The notes beneath the pieces are model-generated. The model did not search any database and had not been told where the DNA came from. It saw only the letters and a list, made by a program, of their open reading frames with translations. From assembly GCF_003945595.2 (NCBI RefSeq), contig NW_024104378.1:1762176-1826175 (forward strand): 64,000 nucleotides of DNA. Reading direction: 5' to 3'. Source of the stretch: Pipra filicauda (lineage: Eukaryota; Chordata; Aves; Passeriformes; Pipridae). The translations under genes and the position numbers were made by a program. Every line of letters begins with the position of its first letter. Position 1 is the first letter of the stretch. Positions 11,642-27,300 of this stretch are shown here, piece by piece.

Positions 11642-14600
11642 TGTCATTCAGTATCCTGTGAAGAAATAGAAGCCTGGACAGAAAGGAAACTTGGTGGAAG
11701 AACATCTGTAAGCTTGATCACTGTGGGAAGTAGAACCAGTGTATTTTCTCAGTATGCTGAGTAAGGCTAAACAAAAGTCACTTGCTCTCCTTAGCACAAA
11801 GGAATTATAAAATCTGGCTTGTGAGGAAAACACGTGGTCATCTCCTGGCCTGTAGACAAGAACATGTTCTTGTTTTATCATCTGAGTTTCATCATCCAGA
11901 CATGAATGCATCTGTGTCCTGCTATGACTAACTACTTTTCAATACAAGCTATAGGGAAGAGTGGGTGGGGAGTAGAGCTCTCATCTGTGGAAGAAAAAAA
12001 CTCTCTCCTTCCCCTGCATTTTCATGAGGGGAGGACAGATTTCAGACAGCTGGTACGTCCCTTACCCAAGTGCTTGCTGTCTTGTGTGCTGGCTTCTTTA
12101 GAAGCCGGCACCTCTGCCCACATGAGATTTTATAGCTCCCCCTTAAGCCATGAGTGCCCTAGGGAGTTGTAAATACCTGGAGAACATGAAATCATTTTAC
12201 TGCAGAGGTTTGAATAAAAACCCCAACTCATTCTGCAGAACTGACTCGGTTTTTTGACTGTTTGAAGTTAGCATTGCCTCCTACTCCTCTGTTGGTTTGT
12301 CATTTATTTTAATTGGATTTATTTGAAATGTTTAGCTGTAAATGTGCTATAGCTTGAGTTGAGGGCTTCTGGACTGATACTGTTGTTTCCTCAGGTGAAA
12401 CTGTTGTTTCCTCTATGGTGAAAACTAAATTTTTGTTGTTTCCTAAGATCCTGGGAACCACTTAGCATTTCAAGTTGGTTGCACAATCGGGCTGCTACCC
12501 AAACTTTCATTCTTCGGGTTTAGTAAGGCAGCTGCAAAGGTTAGAGACTTGCCTTAAAAATCAAGCAGGAAAGTCAAGAGCAAAACCTATGTTGTGATGG
12601 GGGGGAGAGGGTAGAAAAGGAAGATTTGCTTTGTAAATGTGTTTGAGACTTTGTATTGTGAGATACTGCTTAGTGGTGGGAGACAACATCTAGTTCATGA
12701 GTTGTCCAGTAGCTACAGCTGACATTGTTTTGTCTTTCTGCTATGAGTCTTTGCTCCTGCCCCTTCCTCCCCATCTCTCACCCCAGAAAAAGAGCTGCAT
12801 GCTCAGGCATCTAACTCTGCATGGGGGAGAAAAAAAACCGCCAATGATTCTTAACGCCTAGACAAGCCAACTGAAACTTGCTGTGGTACAAGTAGTGGCA
12901 GTGACACAAAGATAATAGGCTGAGTTAGTGATTCAGATCTTCTGGAACATGAAATATATCAGAAATGGTATTAAAAGAGAAAAATTTTTTTTCCATATAT
13001 TATATATTGCTGGTGCTGTGAGCAGTGTGGGAAGTGGCAGACGCTGAGTGGTAATGAGGGGGTGAAATAAGAATTTCAGAGATGGGATTACAGAAGGAGA
13101 GAGGCTATACATATTTTTTAGCAGACATCACTTCTGCTTTTTCTGTTCCAGATCTCGGATCCTAAACCTTCACCACCTCTTCCCTTTCCCTTAATTAAAC
13201 TCTGCAAATTATGCGAGTAGCAAAGGCCCAAAGCTTGTTCCATTGCCCAAGACATCTCTGCATGCAATTAAAGGTGTAAGAATAGTTGCCTTTGGGAGTT
13301 AGCAAAGGTGATAGACCAGAAGCAGAAACTGAAGCAAGTCAAGAAACCTGTATATGGGTGTGACATCCACTATGAGGACTAAGGAGAGCAAGTCTCTTCT
13401 CTGATAATGTAGAGGAACCTGTGAAAGGTCTGGTGAATGTCCACCCTACACAGCACTGTAAAACACCTACACCCAAATGTTCATGATTGAACATAGTGAA
13501 GTCTTAGCCATATTTTTTTAAACACAGCTTATTATGGTGGAAGAGATTTCTCAGTTTACATACTATCAAAAAAAACTCAAGTAGCCATCTTTTTTAAGGG
13601 TCTTGCCAAAGCACTCTCCCAGCCTGTTGGAAGCAGAGATTTCATAACACTAAGCACACCAGCAGGTGCTTTGAAGGCACGTGCTGCAAAAACTGAATCA
13701 ATCTTTGAGACTTAAAATGGTAACTGGAGACAGGTTAGTTGTTATCAATAATATCTATGCAGGGACTGGTCGGATCTTGGTCACACAGGGTAGGAGGGAT
13801 CCTCCCAGGACCTCTTAAGAACATTGCCTTCCCGTAGTCTGCACTTTTGCCTACCAGGCCTGGAAAGAGGTTGATTGTGTGGGAGGGGGGATAGTATTTC
13901 ACTAAGGAGGGGAAAGAGATGTGGGCCAGAATGGAAGCACTAGGGAAGGGTGTGAGGGATAGATGGTGTGTTCTTGTTCTTTGGGCTGCGGGTTGTCTGT
14001 AGTTGAGGGAGAGAGAGGGCAGTGGAACATTGCAGGTACAAAGTGACCCCAGGGATGGGGTAGCCTTATGCTCTCAGCTTGTTAGCTGCTACAGGCCTGC
14101 AGTGCAGGTCTTAAGTGTCAGCACACACATTTTGTACAAGAGCAGGCAGACACTAAGCTTTGAAAGAAACAGCATTTCATACTCTGAGTGTGTCTATGTA
14201 TAAATAAAAGGAAGTTTTTACTCAGATACAAGGATAGGACAAGTTAAATTCTGAAGTTAATTATAAGATTATGCTTTATGTGTCTATGATGTGTCTGTAA
14301 TTACCTCCTGTCAGTCTGGGGTGATCAACCAAGAGAGGTTTTAATGATTCTTCCTTACAGGAATAATCCCACACCGGCTCCAGCCAATTCATTTTGAAAA
14401 AATCAAACAGGAGAATAGTTCACTTCTCTTTTGAAATATGGAAAAACTAAGTTTAGCAGACTAACAAAGTAAGAAAGGGGGGAAAAATAATAACACTGAA
14501 ACCAGCACACTGTATAAACAAGTTCTGGCTTAGGTATTAGAGCATCTTTGAATCTCCATTTGTACAAACTATCTTCTATTGTTCACAGGGCTGAAGCCAT

Positions 14601-17600
14601 TTTGAGATTTTGGTCCTTCCACATTTATAGGAGAACTAAATTTTAGGATCTATTTCTGTGAACATGCCTTTGGGATAGAGCACACCATTCCCTTTGTGCT
14701 TGGAAAAAGAGGTTTCCAGCAGTGTAGAGAAATCACCACTTCCCAGCTCACTTCTACCTCATCATGGCAGTACCTAGCATCTGTCTAGCATCCCTGCTGC
14801 TCAGGCGACAGAGAACAGACACCAGCCTTTCTCAGCCCCACTCTTTGCAGAATGTGAGCTGTCCTGAATTAAAATATATATTTAAATATACAAATAAATT
14901 TGTATAATTAAATACATAAGCAAATACATAAAACAAGTTTTCAGGGAGGTAGTGACTTTCCTTGCTGTCCGGGTACCGTGCCACCAGCATTGAAGTTTGC
15001 TTTGTGAACCTTTGCAGCAGTGTGCCTGAAACACTTTCCTGTCACTCAATAGTGAGCTGTCATTTCAGAAATGGTATTGATGGAAATCCAGCTCCTTACC
15101 TCATTATATTTTCTTCAAGATCTGGTTGTGTAGAATTTGCTTATAGGACCTTTGGCTCCAAGGCAGATCATGCTGGAAATTTGTTTCTCTCTCAAAATAT
15201 TTGACCACCTGTGGTGGCTATAGAATGGCTGAAATGTTTTAGTCTTTAAGGCATGGTCAAGGCCCAGACATGGAGAGAGGCAAGGCAGCATTCAATATAC
15301 TGTAGTTAATTTTCAGTTGACATAAAAGGTCCATTAACTCCTGTTGCATACACATTACCCAGCAGTATATCTGGGTTCATGAATGGGCTGTTTTAAAGCA
15401 TCTTCCTAAACTTATGTGAAACTAAATTAGGGTAGTTATTTCGGTAATTCTTTTTTTTTTTCTCTTTTGAACTTTATATTTTAAAATCCAAGATATGCAG
15501 ATGAAAACACCTTATTACCATAGTCCTTGTAAAGACAAGAGAGATTATTCGCATTTATGAACAGAAACCATACAAAAATGCTTTTCTTTTCCAAATTAAC
15601 ATAAAAAAATTACATAGTGACAGTAAGCAGATTTTTCTGTTTAAATGCTGAGCTATTTTTAGGATTGTAAGTAGTAATTTTGAAACTAACGTGTGTATGT
15701 CTGTAGCTCTCCACACACACTTTAGTCTGAGATACTGCTAAACAAACCTATTTCTCATGAGCAGCTCTTTAACCGTGTTACTGAAGGACAGCTAATACTT
15801 GTTTCCATGTATCCTGAAGCTTACCTGTTTTCACCAGTGCTTTCTGTAATCTCAAAAAGGTGCATCTTGTGGTTCTAAGTGAAGATTTGTTTTCTGAAGG
15901 TTTTTAAACATAGCTTGATGGATTACATTTTTGATTATTACTAACATGTAATATTAGGTTAGATGTATATGTCTTGCACATATGTAATCAGTGCAAATAA
16001 ATGTAATTGGAAAAATGTTACACTGTTCTATGCACCCAAAACATAGTATTTTATATCGAGGATTGATTTCCCTAGGATTTCAGGATCCTGGAAAGCATTT
16101 AGTGTAATAAAGTAGCTTATGTGTCTATTAAAATATTTTGTTTCTTTAGACATTTGGCTTCATGACTGGTCATCAAGATTGACTCTAATCCTACTCTGTC
16201 ATTTAGCCTGTCATGTGGATTTTTCAGACAGTTTGTTTTTTTTTCCGAACAGATGTTGAAGGCTGGATTTAGGTGGTTTGTGCTTTTGACAGCTTTTAGA
16301 AATACCTCAAAGACTTTGCAAACATATCACTAACAACCCCCATCACTCTTTGAATGAGGAATATGCACTGAGAAATGGGAAAAATCATCTATATTTCATT
16401 CAAATGCCTATTTTAGAGAAACAGAAAACTGCAAGAGTTGCAAGCCCTGGAAGCTGCAGTGACACCTATGCCATGCTGTATCCCACAGACAGATGTCATT
16501 AGCAAGGAAAATCCCCCATCTCAAACCCACAATGTTGTCTTTGCTGTACTCCTTTGAGGCTAACATACACATAGGCCTCACATACATTTTAAGTAAAATC
16601 CTTTACACAAATGTAGTATTGCAAGTGATTGGTCTTGAAATCTTAAAATTAAGTAGCTAGTCTCATGTATGAACTATTTACCATCCAGATCAGCACAGTT
16701 TGCGTGAAGAGCCTGTTATGGATGTGCTTGTCTCATTTAATGACCTTTAAAATAGCTGGCAGGCTTAGAGAATATTATTTTTCTAGAAGCAGAGTTCAGC
16801 TTGCCAGCCAGGCTTTGCCATTTGAGACTGAACTTACAGTGGCTGGAAATATTAACTGGTAAGTCCAGTATTTCGATAGATCTGTTAGAGATAGAGGCGC
16901 AACTGAAATAATTTTCCCCTGGCCAAATCAAAGAGCTAAGCTGATTCAATCTATGCTTTCCTGAGACAGGCTCTAGTGTGAAATACAATACCCTTCTTTT
17001 GGCCAAAGCATTTTATTGCCAATATAAAAGTATAACTATGCATACTGTTTCACTTAAAATTTGGCTTTCTGCTGCAGATAAACAAGACTAACATAGCCTT
17101 TCTGCACTCCACTGCAAAGGCAATGCATTCAGAGCATGTGAAGTTTCCACTTTAAGACTGCTGGGCAGGATGATAAGATAAAAATCACATGTATCTACTC
17201 TATTCCCCTGCTTTAAAACCAAAATTGCTTAATACTAAACAGATTTTTCTCGAAGACCAACATCAAACCACAGCCTTTCCAAATACCACTGCAGAACATC
17301 ACCACCTTCACCCTGAGAAAGCTGCTGGGTTTTTTTGCTCTATTACCTGATCCCTCCTTGCTGCACATTGAGCTGTTAGTTCTTCTGTCTCTTTGTTCTT
17401 TGCAGCAGCAATGATGGTGTTTGGACAGTTATCACGGTCATTCTTTTGGCTTATGCCCTCTGCCTTCAAACTTTCCTTGCAGCCAAGTTTTCTAGATATT
17501 TATTCAATCTTGATATTCTCCACACTGTCTTCAGCTGGTCCCCAACTCCCATGAAGTGCAGCATCCAAAGTGGACACAGTACACTGCTAAATATTTTCAG

Positions 17601-20600
17601 AAAAGGAAGAAATCTGGGGAGGAAGAGGGAGGCTGTGGGCTGAATGTCTCTCCATGTCCTGCTTTTCAGCTGCTTATGTTTCTGTGTGCATGGGGAATTG
17701 TCCTGGGAGAATTCATCATACTGCAAAGACAGCAAGGCAAAGCAGCTCTGGAGGAGATGGGACTACCCATCCTGCGTCAGACCTTTGAATGCAGGAGCCT
17801 CACAGCCTGTTTCTCCCACATGTGGCTTGTTCAGGCGCCTGGCAGGACAAGCAGAAACAAGAAGTAGCTGCAGGTCTCTGCAGGGTGATGGGAGAGGTGA
17901 GGGAGGAGACAGTGCAGTGTGTGGGCACAAGATCAGGGTCTCCCACACTGTAACAGTATCATTAGCTCCTCTTCAGACATTGAGTTCCAATTACAACTAT
18001 ACTCCTATGCACATATTGTTTCTCTGGATTGCAAGCTTGATGTTGCCACAAAAGCATATGGAGCTGTGCATTTTGTGTGAGATGCCCAGCTGTGCAAGTG
18101 GGGGTCAGCAGCAAGGTCCTCACTTGCAGGGTGATGAATGTGCCTATCTGGGGTATCTCCAAGTATAATGATGCAAGTAGCCAGAAATAGCAGAAGGAAG
18201 AGTTTTAGGTGCCTCTTAGATCCAGAGCACAGGTTTGTTTTCCTTGATAGTTGCACCACATTCATGGCGTGTGAATGTGGCACAGCTAGCAAGGAAAAGA
18301 AACCTGTGCAAGGAAAAGAACAATGCCATGAATATGGGGAAGGGGCAATGGTGAGAGGCAGGACACAGGTCTGAACTGCTCTGCTCTCATGGAAAATGTT
18401 GTGGATGTTAATGGCCATAATATCTGGATTGTAGTTTTTCTTCCAAAAAAAATGTTATCAGTAGAAGGTTGATCATCATCACCATCACTACCTGCTGAAA
18501 TCCTACTACTGTCATTGGTGGACCTGCCTAAAAAGCCTTCTGCTAAGAGGAGAATGGCATTGGCATCTCACTAAAATAAAAACAAAACAAAGCAAAGCAA
18601 ATTCTTTCCATGCACATAGTCAAAAAGTAGTAGAAAAAAATCATGTCAAATCTTTTTAAGAATGGTTGTGAGTCTTGCAGTAATTTTAGCAATTATCTGC
18701 TTCATAGGCAATCTTGTTTCCCACCAGTTTTGTATCTCTGAAATGTATCTTTATCATGTCTCTATCAGGAGCTGGATCCACAGTGACGTTGCCAGACAAG
18801 CCTAAAAATTTACAAAAAGTTTCTTTTTAAATGAGGAGAAGGGAACTGGCTTCTGGATCTACAAATGTGACTCTCTCTGTGTCTAAAAACACTTACCTGG
18901 AAGCTTAGTCTTTGCCAAATTAAAAAAGAAAACTGCATTGTGGCCTTGAAAAGTAGATGGCTGTACCCTTCTGTCCCAGGACCATGTAGTTTTGGCTCTG
19001 TATGCAGGCTCTGACTGCTGTGGCAAGAGATGAGCACACAAGGGCCAGCATGGGTTCGGCAAAAAGGCTTTGATTACAGCCCTGGCTCCACCTTGAGTGT
19101 TTTAAAAAGTCCTAGAATAGGGATATAAAGAAGCATGACATTTCCTGAGTTTTTTCCAATATTTATAGTGTTTTAAATTTGTACTGTTTAATCGCATTGG
19201 GGGTGAAGTGTGGGCAGACAAGGCAAGGGAATTGTACATACTGGAATATGAAGACTACCCATTCTGTAGAGTTGTGATGTTCTCTTTTGCAAATGGTATG
19301 TAAAGAAATGATGCAGATAAGACGTATGGGAAACATCTATGTCTTTTCCAGGCTTTGTGCTTGGATTAGCACTAGATGGCTGTGCTGCTGCAACGAGACA
19401 TTGCCTTAGCAGCAGGCTTAAATAACAGGTGTAATAAACCTCACCCACAGCCAGCTTCTGAGAAAGTTTCCACCAGATTTCTCCAGGTGTTGAGCAGCTG
19501 TGGATCCCACACAGGCAAATCTCAGTTAGGAGTTGTTTGCTTTTTCCTTGAAACTGCTATTCCAGTGGATCTTGCAATGGGAACCATTTACAGCCCAGTT
19601 ACTCTAACTTTATTAATAGCATCAAATCATTGCTATTTTTGCAGTCATTTAAATCAGTGAAATTAACAGTTTCCCCTGAAGAGTAGGATGTGTCTAGGAG
19701 ATTAAACCCTGTGCTTTCTGCTGGGGTCTAGAGCCTGTGACCTCTCCCTCAGTCAGCATCTGTGGCAGGAGGAGCTGTGAGGGCAGCCCAGAGCTGTTTT
19801 GTAAGGATGTCACAAGATTTTTCCTTCAGCTGGCAGCCTGTGTTTACATTGACTCAGAGCTTATGAAAGCATCTCCCAAGGCTAGCTCCAGATTTGTTGT
19901 GTTGTTTTAGAGCTATGAACATTGGTTTGCTTTCAGTGATTTTGCCTTCCATTTTCTGTTTGCAGCTGTTATCTTAATAGCACTTTGAAGTGGCTTCTCT
20001 TAAACAGCAACCCAAGTTCCCTATTGTATATCAGTGGTAGGGCATTATTTTATTTAATTTAATTTAGATGGTTGTTGTTAAAGTAGAAAATGAGGTGAAA
20101 CTCCAAAATGGGAACAATTAAGAAAATTAAGAAGTGGAATTAGCAACAAGGAGAACCCAAGACAGGCGAGAAAGAATGAGGTGAGGTTGCAAACAGTGCA
20201 TTAAAAACGGTTGTACAGAGACAGAAAATAGACTTGCTCCAAAGGGCAGGAATCCAAGGAAGTGTGGGCATAGTAGGACTGTGAAGATGCTCTGGCCAAT
20301 CAAGGCACTGAATAAGAGACTGGAGCGAGGGAAGCTGAGGTGAGACCTACAGGAAGCCCCCCCACTGGTGCAGCTCTTGCCTGGGTTCCTGGCTGCCGCT
20401 GTCCTGCTCAATCAAGGAGCTTCTTTTGCCGGAGAGAGTTTGGGATGGGATGGAAGGGTGTGATGTGTGTAGTGGGAGAGGCACATCATGAGATTCGCAG
20501 AACAAGGGATGTCTGAGCCTGCACATCAGTGATGATGATATTGGGAGGAGGGGATCTGTGCTCACTCCAGCTGAGTTTCCTCCAAGGTCTCTGCAGTGGA

Positions 20601-23600
20601 GCAGGGCACAGATTCTCCAGTTGCCTCCGTCCCTCAGCTGTGTGCATGCCTGATGTAAAGTGGTTTGAAGACTAAGGAAAATAGTCTGAAGCAACACCCA
20701 GAAGTGAATAGGGAATCAATGGAAGTTGTTGCTTGTAGGACCGAGGTACACATTTCCCAGCCATGTCTGTGAGGAGCAGCAGCATCAAGTCCATAAATTA
20801 ATGAAGCAGGGATAGCCAGGATTTTATTCCACCATCGTCTAGTTCAGAAGTGGTCTGTATGCAAATTTTCTAATACAAAAAAGAAAATCAAGAGCAGGTG
20901 CTTCATTAACCTGATGATAAATTAGTAGAGTATTGGTTGGGGGCAGAGCTGATATGAAATAATGAAATACAATTAGTGGCAGCTGGTTTTGTTGTTTTTT
21001 TTTTAAAGCATGTGAACACTGTTTTCACACAGATGCCTGATTTTATTTAGCCCTAACTGGTAAGGAAAATCAATTTCAAGAAGTGAAGGATGCAAGCACA
21101 TCAGTTGAATAAACAGGATTATTGAATCACAGATCACTATTGTAACAGGTTAATTTACAAGAAAGTATCACATCTAAAGTGAACACTGACAAAAGTACTT
21201 TCCATTTTGACTATTGGCTTCCTTTTTATTTCTTTCTTTCAGAAAGAAATTCACATATCATAAATGCTTTGTGTCTAGTGCCCTATAACAAGTAAATACA
21301 TATACAATGGGTCAAATTTCCCTTCAAGGCTGCGCATTGTAAGTGAGAGGAAAATGTGATGCGGTGTTTGATTACTAGAGCTTACTGTTTCAACTCACTG
21401 TTATTAAAAATGGCATCATACATCCTCCATGTAGACATAGGGAAAAATGTATAAAACCTAAAATGTCAGTGGCCATGTCCTTGGAAGCCTATGTTGATGT
21501 CCACCATTTAAGAAGACCAGATCTGAGCCCAAACTCACCAAAGAGTTTGGTAGCGCAATAAGTCCTGTTGCTGTGGGGAGATGATGGGAGAGACAACCAG
21601 CAGCTGGTTTTTCTTTCACCATGTAACTCACCACAACTCTGGAATGCATCAGTGTCCCGCATAGACAACCATGACAGAAAAACCCATATGCCACACGTAG
21701 CTATGAAGTCTGCATTGCCTTTATGCATAAACTTTTTTTCCCAATTTCCCTGTTGGTGCTATTTTTCCTTTTTACCCCCTTTGTAATCCCTTTGGGGTAA
21801 TTTAGGATTCCTTTTTTGTGTGTGTATTTTGGGCAGGGGAAGTCCCTGCTGCCATTTGAGGCCATGTTGAATCGCACTGCTGAATGGGTTGGCTCACTCC
21901 TATACAAGAGCCAAAAATATTTAGCTGATGAATCATTCAAGAAAAGGCAAAGGAATGTAAAATGTAAAAACCAGTGTTGCTTTTCCCAGTAGGAAAAAAT
22001 AGAAATTTTGTTTTCTTCCATTCAGTAGGGCACTATGCTTTTTTTGCTTTTGAACATAGGCTTCACCTTTGCCTTCTCTTGTCCTCTTCTCCTCCCGGCT
22101 TCAAAATGTCTGCAGAGAGATACAGCCATAAAAGGTCCTTTGCCATGTGCTGTCCCCTGGCTGCTTTTGTCTTTGATTAAGCAAAGCTACAACCAGCATC
22201 TCATCCATAAAGTTGGAAATTAAACTGGAGGGGAGGAGTGGTAGAGTGCTGCAACTGCAGCCAAAGGGCAGCTGAGCAATTTGTCTGAAAACCAGCCCAG
22301 TTTGTTTTCATCCAATGTTTTCAAATTCTTTGACATGGAAAAGAAGTAGAGCCCTAGCAACTATAATAAGTGTGATGCATACATAATTACCAAGAGGCAC
22401 AATCTTTGTAAAATATTTGTGTGGCTTTTCCAGTATATCTGATCTTTTTTCTTAGCAATAACAGCTGAAGGATTAGCCATTATCAAGGTCCAGAGACATA
22501 TTTGAAGCAGGAGGAATGAACAATTCATCAGGAATACCCACATGATAAACAGTGTAAGATGCCAGTTCTTGGGTGGATTTGAGTGTATGTTATCTGATGA
22601 ATCCCTTTGGAGCATTTGTTAAAGACAATGGGAAGTGGAAGTATGACTGGAAAACACCTGCACAAGGATCTGGGCTGTATGGGAACATTTTAGGGCTGAA
22701 TAGACATTTGGATAGGATTCCAGTTCAAGCCCCCAAGGGCCCATGAGTGTGTGAGATCCATAACCCATGTTAGAGCATATCTTCCATCAAAGAAACCACA
22801 TCCGTGCCAGTGGCTTGGGAATGGCCTGTAGAGGAACACAGCTGTCACCTCTGGGTCTCTGTGTTCCCTGGGTAAAGGCCGAGAAACATTTCTCAGGCAC
22901 CAAGACATTCCCCCAGATGGTGGCTAAAGTAGACTCCAGCAATGAAAAGATTTAGATCTGTTACCAGCCCCAAATGGACTTTGGTCCAGGTGACAAAGCT
23001 TTCAATCCTATTTGTTTTCCTATAGCACTTAACTTGTCCCCCATGTAAGAGCTAGTGGGTAAGCCCTTGCCAGACCCTTGGCAAATATTGCTTGTGTTAG
23101 ACACACTATTAATCACGTCTGTAATAATTTCTTAACTTTCCATTAAATATTTCCGGCAGCTCTTATCCTTGCCAAAAAATCTCTCCTTTTACTCTCAGAG
23201 ATAAAATCAGCACCAGTTTCAAGGGCACAGACTTAAGATAATTCTAAGAACTAAGATTATAGTGTTTTCCACACTTCTACTTTGGCCTAGTTCAACAGCT
23301 CTCTGAGGTAGAAAGTATAACTATAGCAAATAGCAGAAACAAAACTAATTACTTATTTTAGAATTAATAAGTTGTGGCATAGACTATGAGTCATTTCCTT
23401 ACTGAACTAATTTTGTTTTTACTCATCAAATTTGCTCATGGGGTAATTATCCTCAAGACAGGGAGGTTTTTTCCCAGAACAAATTTAAAGAGACATTAGC
23501 ATCTTCTAAGGTCACGTCCCAGATGATTCCCTGATAACACATTACAGGCATTTACAGAATGAAGTTTGTGTAATACAACCATAGCTAACAAACTGTATCA

Positions 23601-24315
23601 TGACAGAGGAAAAGAAAAACAACGGAACATATTTATTGGCATAGTAAGTGCATCATATAATATCTTAACATAGTAAACGTTTGCATTTATTTTCTCAAAT
23701 GAATTGTCATCTTGTGCAGCTAAAAATATTATGAAGTTTTCTGTCAGTCTTTAAAAAGTTAAGAACATTAAAGAAACATCAAAGCTTCCTCTGGACATTT
23801 TTGACCTAGATATTCTGACACTCAGAGCAAAAGGCTGGTGCAAAGGGGCCCCAAATATACTTCTAAATCCTTTGAGATTAGAGTGAAATTTTAAGCTTTC
23901 AATTTAATAATATTCTTTATTTTTCCCCCAGTCATTCTATAATCCAGTAATTTGTAGATGGAAGTATCTCCAGTATTCTGTGCTTTAAAATTGGAAGCAG
24001 TTGATTAAATTTGTATGAAGATATCAAACACAAACATAATGTATTTGAAAGAAAATTTATTGGCTAGAATTTCTAGGTACATGCAAAAAAATTGAGCCAA
24101 CATTTAAATGCCTCAAGTTGGAGATTTTTTGTTTTATTCTTTTTTCCAGTGGGAAACAGCCTTTACAGGAATAACAACAGAAGGTCAGGTTTGAGAAACT
24201 CCCTTTACTCACTACACTCTTGGTAATCCAGTGTGTTGGGAGGTTCACACTGCCAAGCCTTTAGGTCAGAACACAGATCTGCTGCTTTCCAAGGATCCTA
24301 AATGAACAGAAGTGT

Positions 24316-24341
24316 AATCCCTGCGAATTCAGGCAGGGATT
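24316..24341. repeat. Small perfect inverted repeat
   Basis: AATCCCTGC and its reverse complement GCAGGGATT flank an 8-nt spacer. A related CCCTGCC/GGGTCCCTGCC sequence follows within 60 bp. It could form a short hairpin, but no gene context suggests a role and it may be chance. Confidence 0.5.
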
Positions 24342-27300
24342 GTAGATCAAGGTCAAAAACCCCTGCCTGCTAGGGGTCCCTGCCACGACCTGAGCCCTCT
24401 CACAGCCCTTTCCTTGTTGCTGTTGGCTGGGAAGAAGGGCCTCATCTTTAACAGCAAAAAGTTGTTCATGAAACTTGTGGATTTCACATTTTAATTTATA
24501 CTATTAAGTCTTTACCAGCTGCCTACTCTTTCTTACAATAGGTCCCTCTGCTACCTTGCAGCCATTTCATCTGTTACTTTTCACACTTTCTTTATCCCTT
24601 GCATACCACATCCATCTCCCCAGTCTTCCATACCCTCTACTTCTCTTGTTCTCTCTGCATTGTATGCTATTTGCTGCCAGTTCATCCCTTATCAGCAGAA
24701 TAGAAAGAACTCCCCAGCTGCTTCTCTCCTCCACATGTAGATGAAATATTTTTTTACTTAAGCCATATTCATGCTGATTCATATTCCACACACTCATAAA
24801 TCTGCAAAATTTAGATGGTAAGTTATGAACTAAGTCAAGGAGTTTCTTTAAGCAATTTTTAAAGCACTGGGTCCTCTATACCTCAGATAACAGAAATAAT
24901 TTTGCTATGTAACACAGTGCTTTTCTTTTGTTGAGATAATAACAACTTAATTTTTCACATTGCATTTAAGCCTCTTGACTTCCACTGTATGTCTCAGAGC
25001 CTCAGATTAAACACATGCACAAATACCTTGCAGAAGCTGGTGTGGGCGTGTTAATGGCTTGTATATGAAGTTTATCTTTGGCCCAGAAAAAAATTTACTT
25101 TTTAACTCCAGTAGCCCCCCTACCAGAAAAGAGATTTGACTGAATATGTTTTTTTCCTAAAGCCAGGAATACAGTTAAAGATCTACTATACCAACTCTTG
25201 TGGGAAAGCATTAGTACTGATGAAAACAAATGATGTACAGCATGGTGCCTGAAAGAGGAAAAATCCTTTAGGAAAACATCATAAGGCTTGAAACCCAACC
25301 TTGATGATGGTGTCCTAGACAACAGCAAGATCTAACCTACTAAGAACACTCCCTCCTCATATTTTCTCATCAATAACTAGATAGCAACTGCAGGGTTTTT
25401 AAGGAAATCTGAGATGATCACAGCTCAGAAATTCTTGACCCCTTTGCAGTGGTTGGTACCAAGAGCTCTATGCAGAACATTGAACTCCTGGGATTGTGTG
25501 TTAGTACTCAAATTTATTAACTATTCCAGAAGACCTTGTAGTAGGTAGTCCCAATGCCTACATTAAGTATTTCCTGCTCTATTAGGCCAAGTGACAGACT
25601 GAAATACTGCCTGGCATGCAGAGATAATAGGAATAACATTTTGTCTGGGTTTTCTTATGCCTGCATTCCCTTGCCTGGAGGTGCTGACCCAATCAAAACA
25701 GCACGTGCTCTTTCTACACACCTGTACCTTTGCATGTGTTTGTGCATGTGCACTCAGACACAGAGGTTTGTATAGATACAGATATGTCCATATAGTTTTG
25801 ATTAATTTTTATGTTGCTCTGGACAACCTTTTTAATATCTCATAAAATAAGGCACTGAGCATTTAATATTTATTCTCTGGGGATAAACATTTGTTATCAG
25901 CCTGGTATGAGAACTTCAGGTCACAATTGAGATATTTACAGCAGATGATTATCATAACAAGACCATTTGCAAGCTGACATCAACATTTTTCATTCTTACC
26001 TTTTTCCAATTCCCAAACTGATAAAGGAATACATTATATTTCTGCTCCTAAGGAACGCACCTAAATAAAACTCAACAAAAGAAAGAATTTATTAAGCCAC
26101 CTTATCTTGATCAGTTTTGGACCCAAATCAGCAATGAGGATAATTGTAAAAAAATCCATGGACTTGGGTTGTCTTGTATTAGGTTAATGATGTGGTACCT
26201 TATTTGTCACAGTAACTATGGAAAAAGGCACTTAAGAAAAACATTACAGAGCTGACTAAAGAATATTGTAGGCCTGTTGCATAGAACAAGAGTATTAAAT
26301 ACTGGACTGAGGTGATTTAAAATTGCTGTCAGCAAAGCCGTGTATCTTAATAGAGATGTTAACAACAATAAAAAATAATTAACCGTAAAATCTTAGAGAT
26401 TAATTTCTGAACTGCAAAAATTATTATTAGTTTTCTGCAAACAATCACACAAAATAAAATTTAAAAAAAAAGAAAAAAAAAAGAAAAGATAAGTGTTCCT
26501 CGTTCCCTGGAAAGGCTGACATTAAAAGAAATAGTTTCTTTAAAGTGAGATCTCTTCCAATTAACGAAATATTGTTAGAGTTATGATATGGATGCAAGTC
26601 CTAAATTTTTATGCTTTGGCAATGATATGACAAAGAAAGTTGCCTGCACATTCAGTGTGTCAGGTTATATACTTTCAATCATTTAAAAAAAAAGTGGGTT
26701 ATTAAAAATCATCTTATTTCACCTAAAGATATTACAAGTATGTTTTAAAGATTCCAACAAACAGATAATATTTTTAAAACTTGTTATATTTTTTTCTTCT
26801 GCAAAGGAAGAAAATGTATTTTGGTCAGCATAAATTTATGGTAAAAAAAATTAAATATTATGGTGGTGAATATTCTAAAAGTATTGCAACCCAAAGGATA
26901 TGATCAGAAAGGCACAGTATCACTTAATGTTATTAGATTAACGTAGCACCATAACAATTCTGTGCGCTTCAGACTCTTGACATAAAATAAAAGATATAGA
27001 CTTGTGTAGCAATCATCAACAATTTTTAAGTAGGTGGTTTGTGTTTAAAGGTGTGTAAAAGTCAAGCTCAGTTTTTGTTTTCATTAAATATATGGTTCTG
27101 CAAACATATTGAACCAAATTATTTGCTAACTGCTGCTGCTACCTAACAAGATACCTGTTATAATGTACAGGGTATTTCTAACATTCAGAAAGTGCTTTAA
27201 TTTACTTGGGAAAGTTGGAGTCTGAATATGACATGATTAAAACCACCCACTTTGCAAAACTGTATGAAGCCAAACTAAAATACTGATTTCCAATGCCCAG

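Noticed and set aside
14870..14940. AT-rich run of TATATATTTAAATATAC-like sequence as a regulatory or origin element
   Set aside because: Simple AT-rich DNA of this kind is common in the window and nothing else supports function.
17644..18168. 174-codon + strand open frame with other overlapping frames
   Set aside because: No recognisable domain, no supporting splice sites noticed, and overlapping frames of similar length on both strands.
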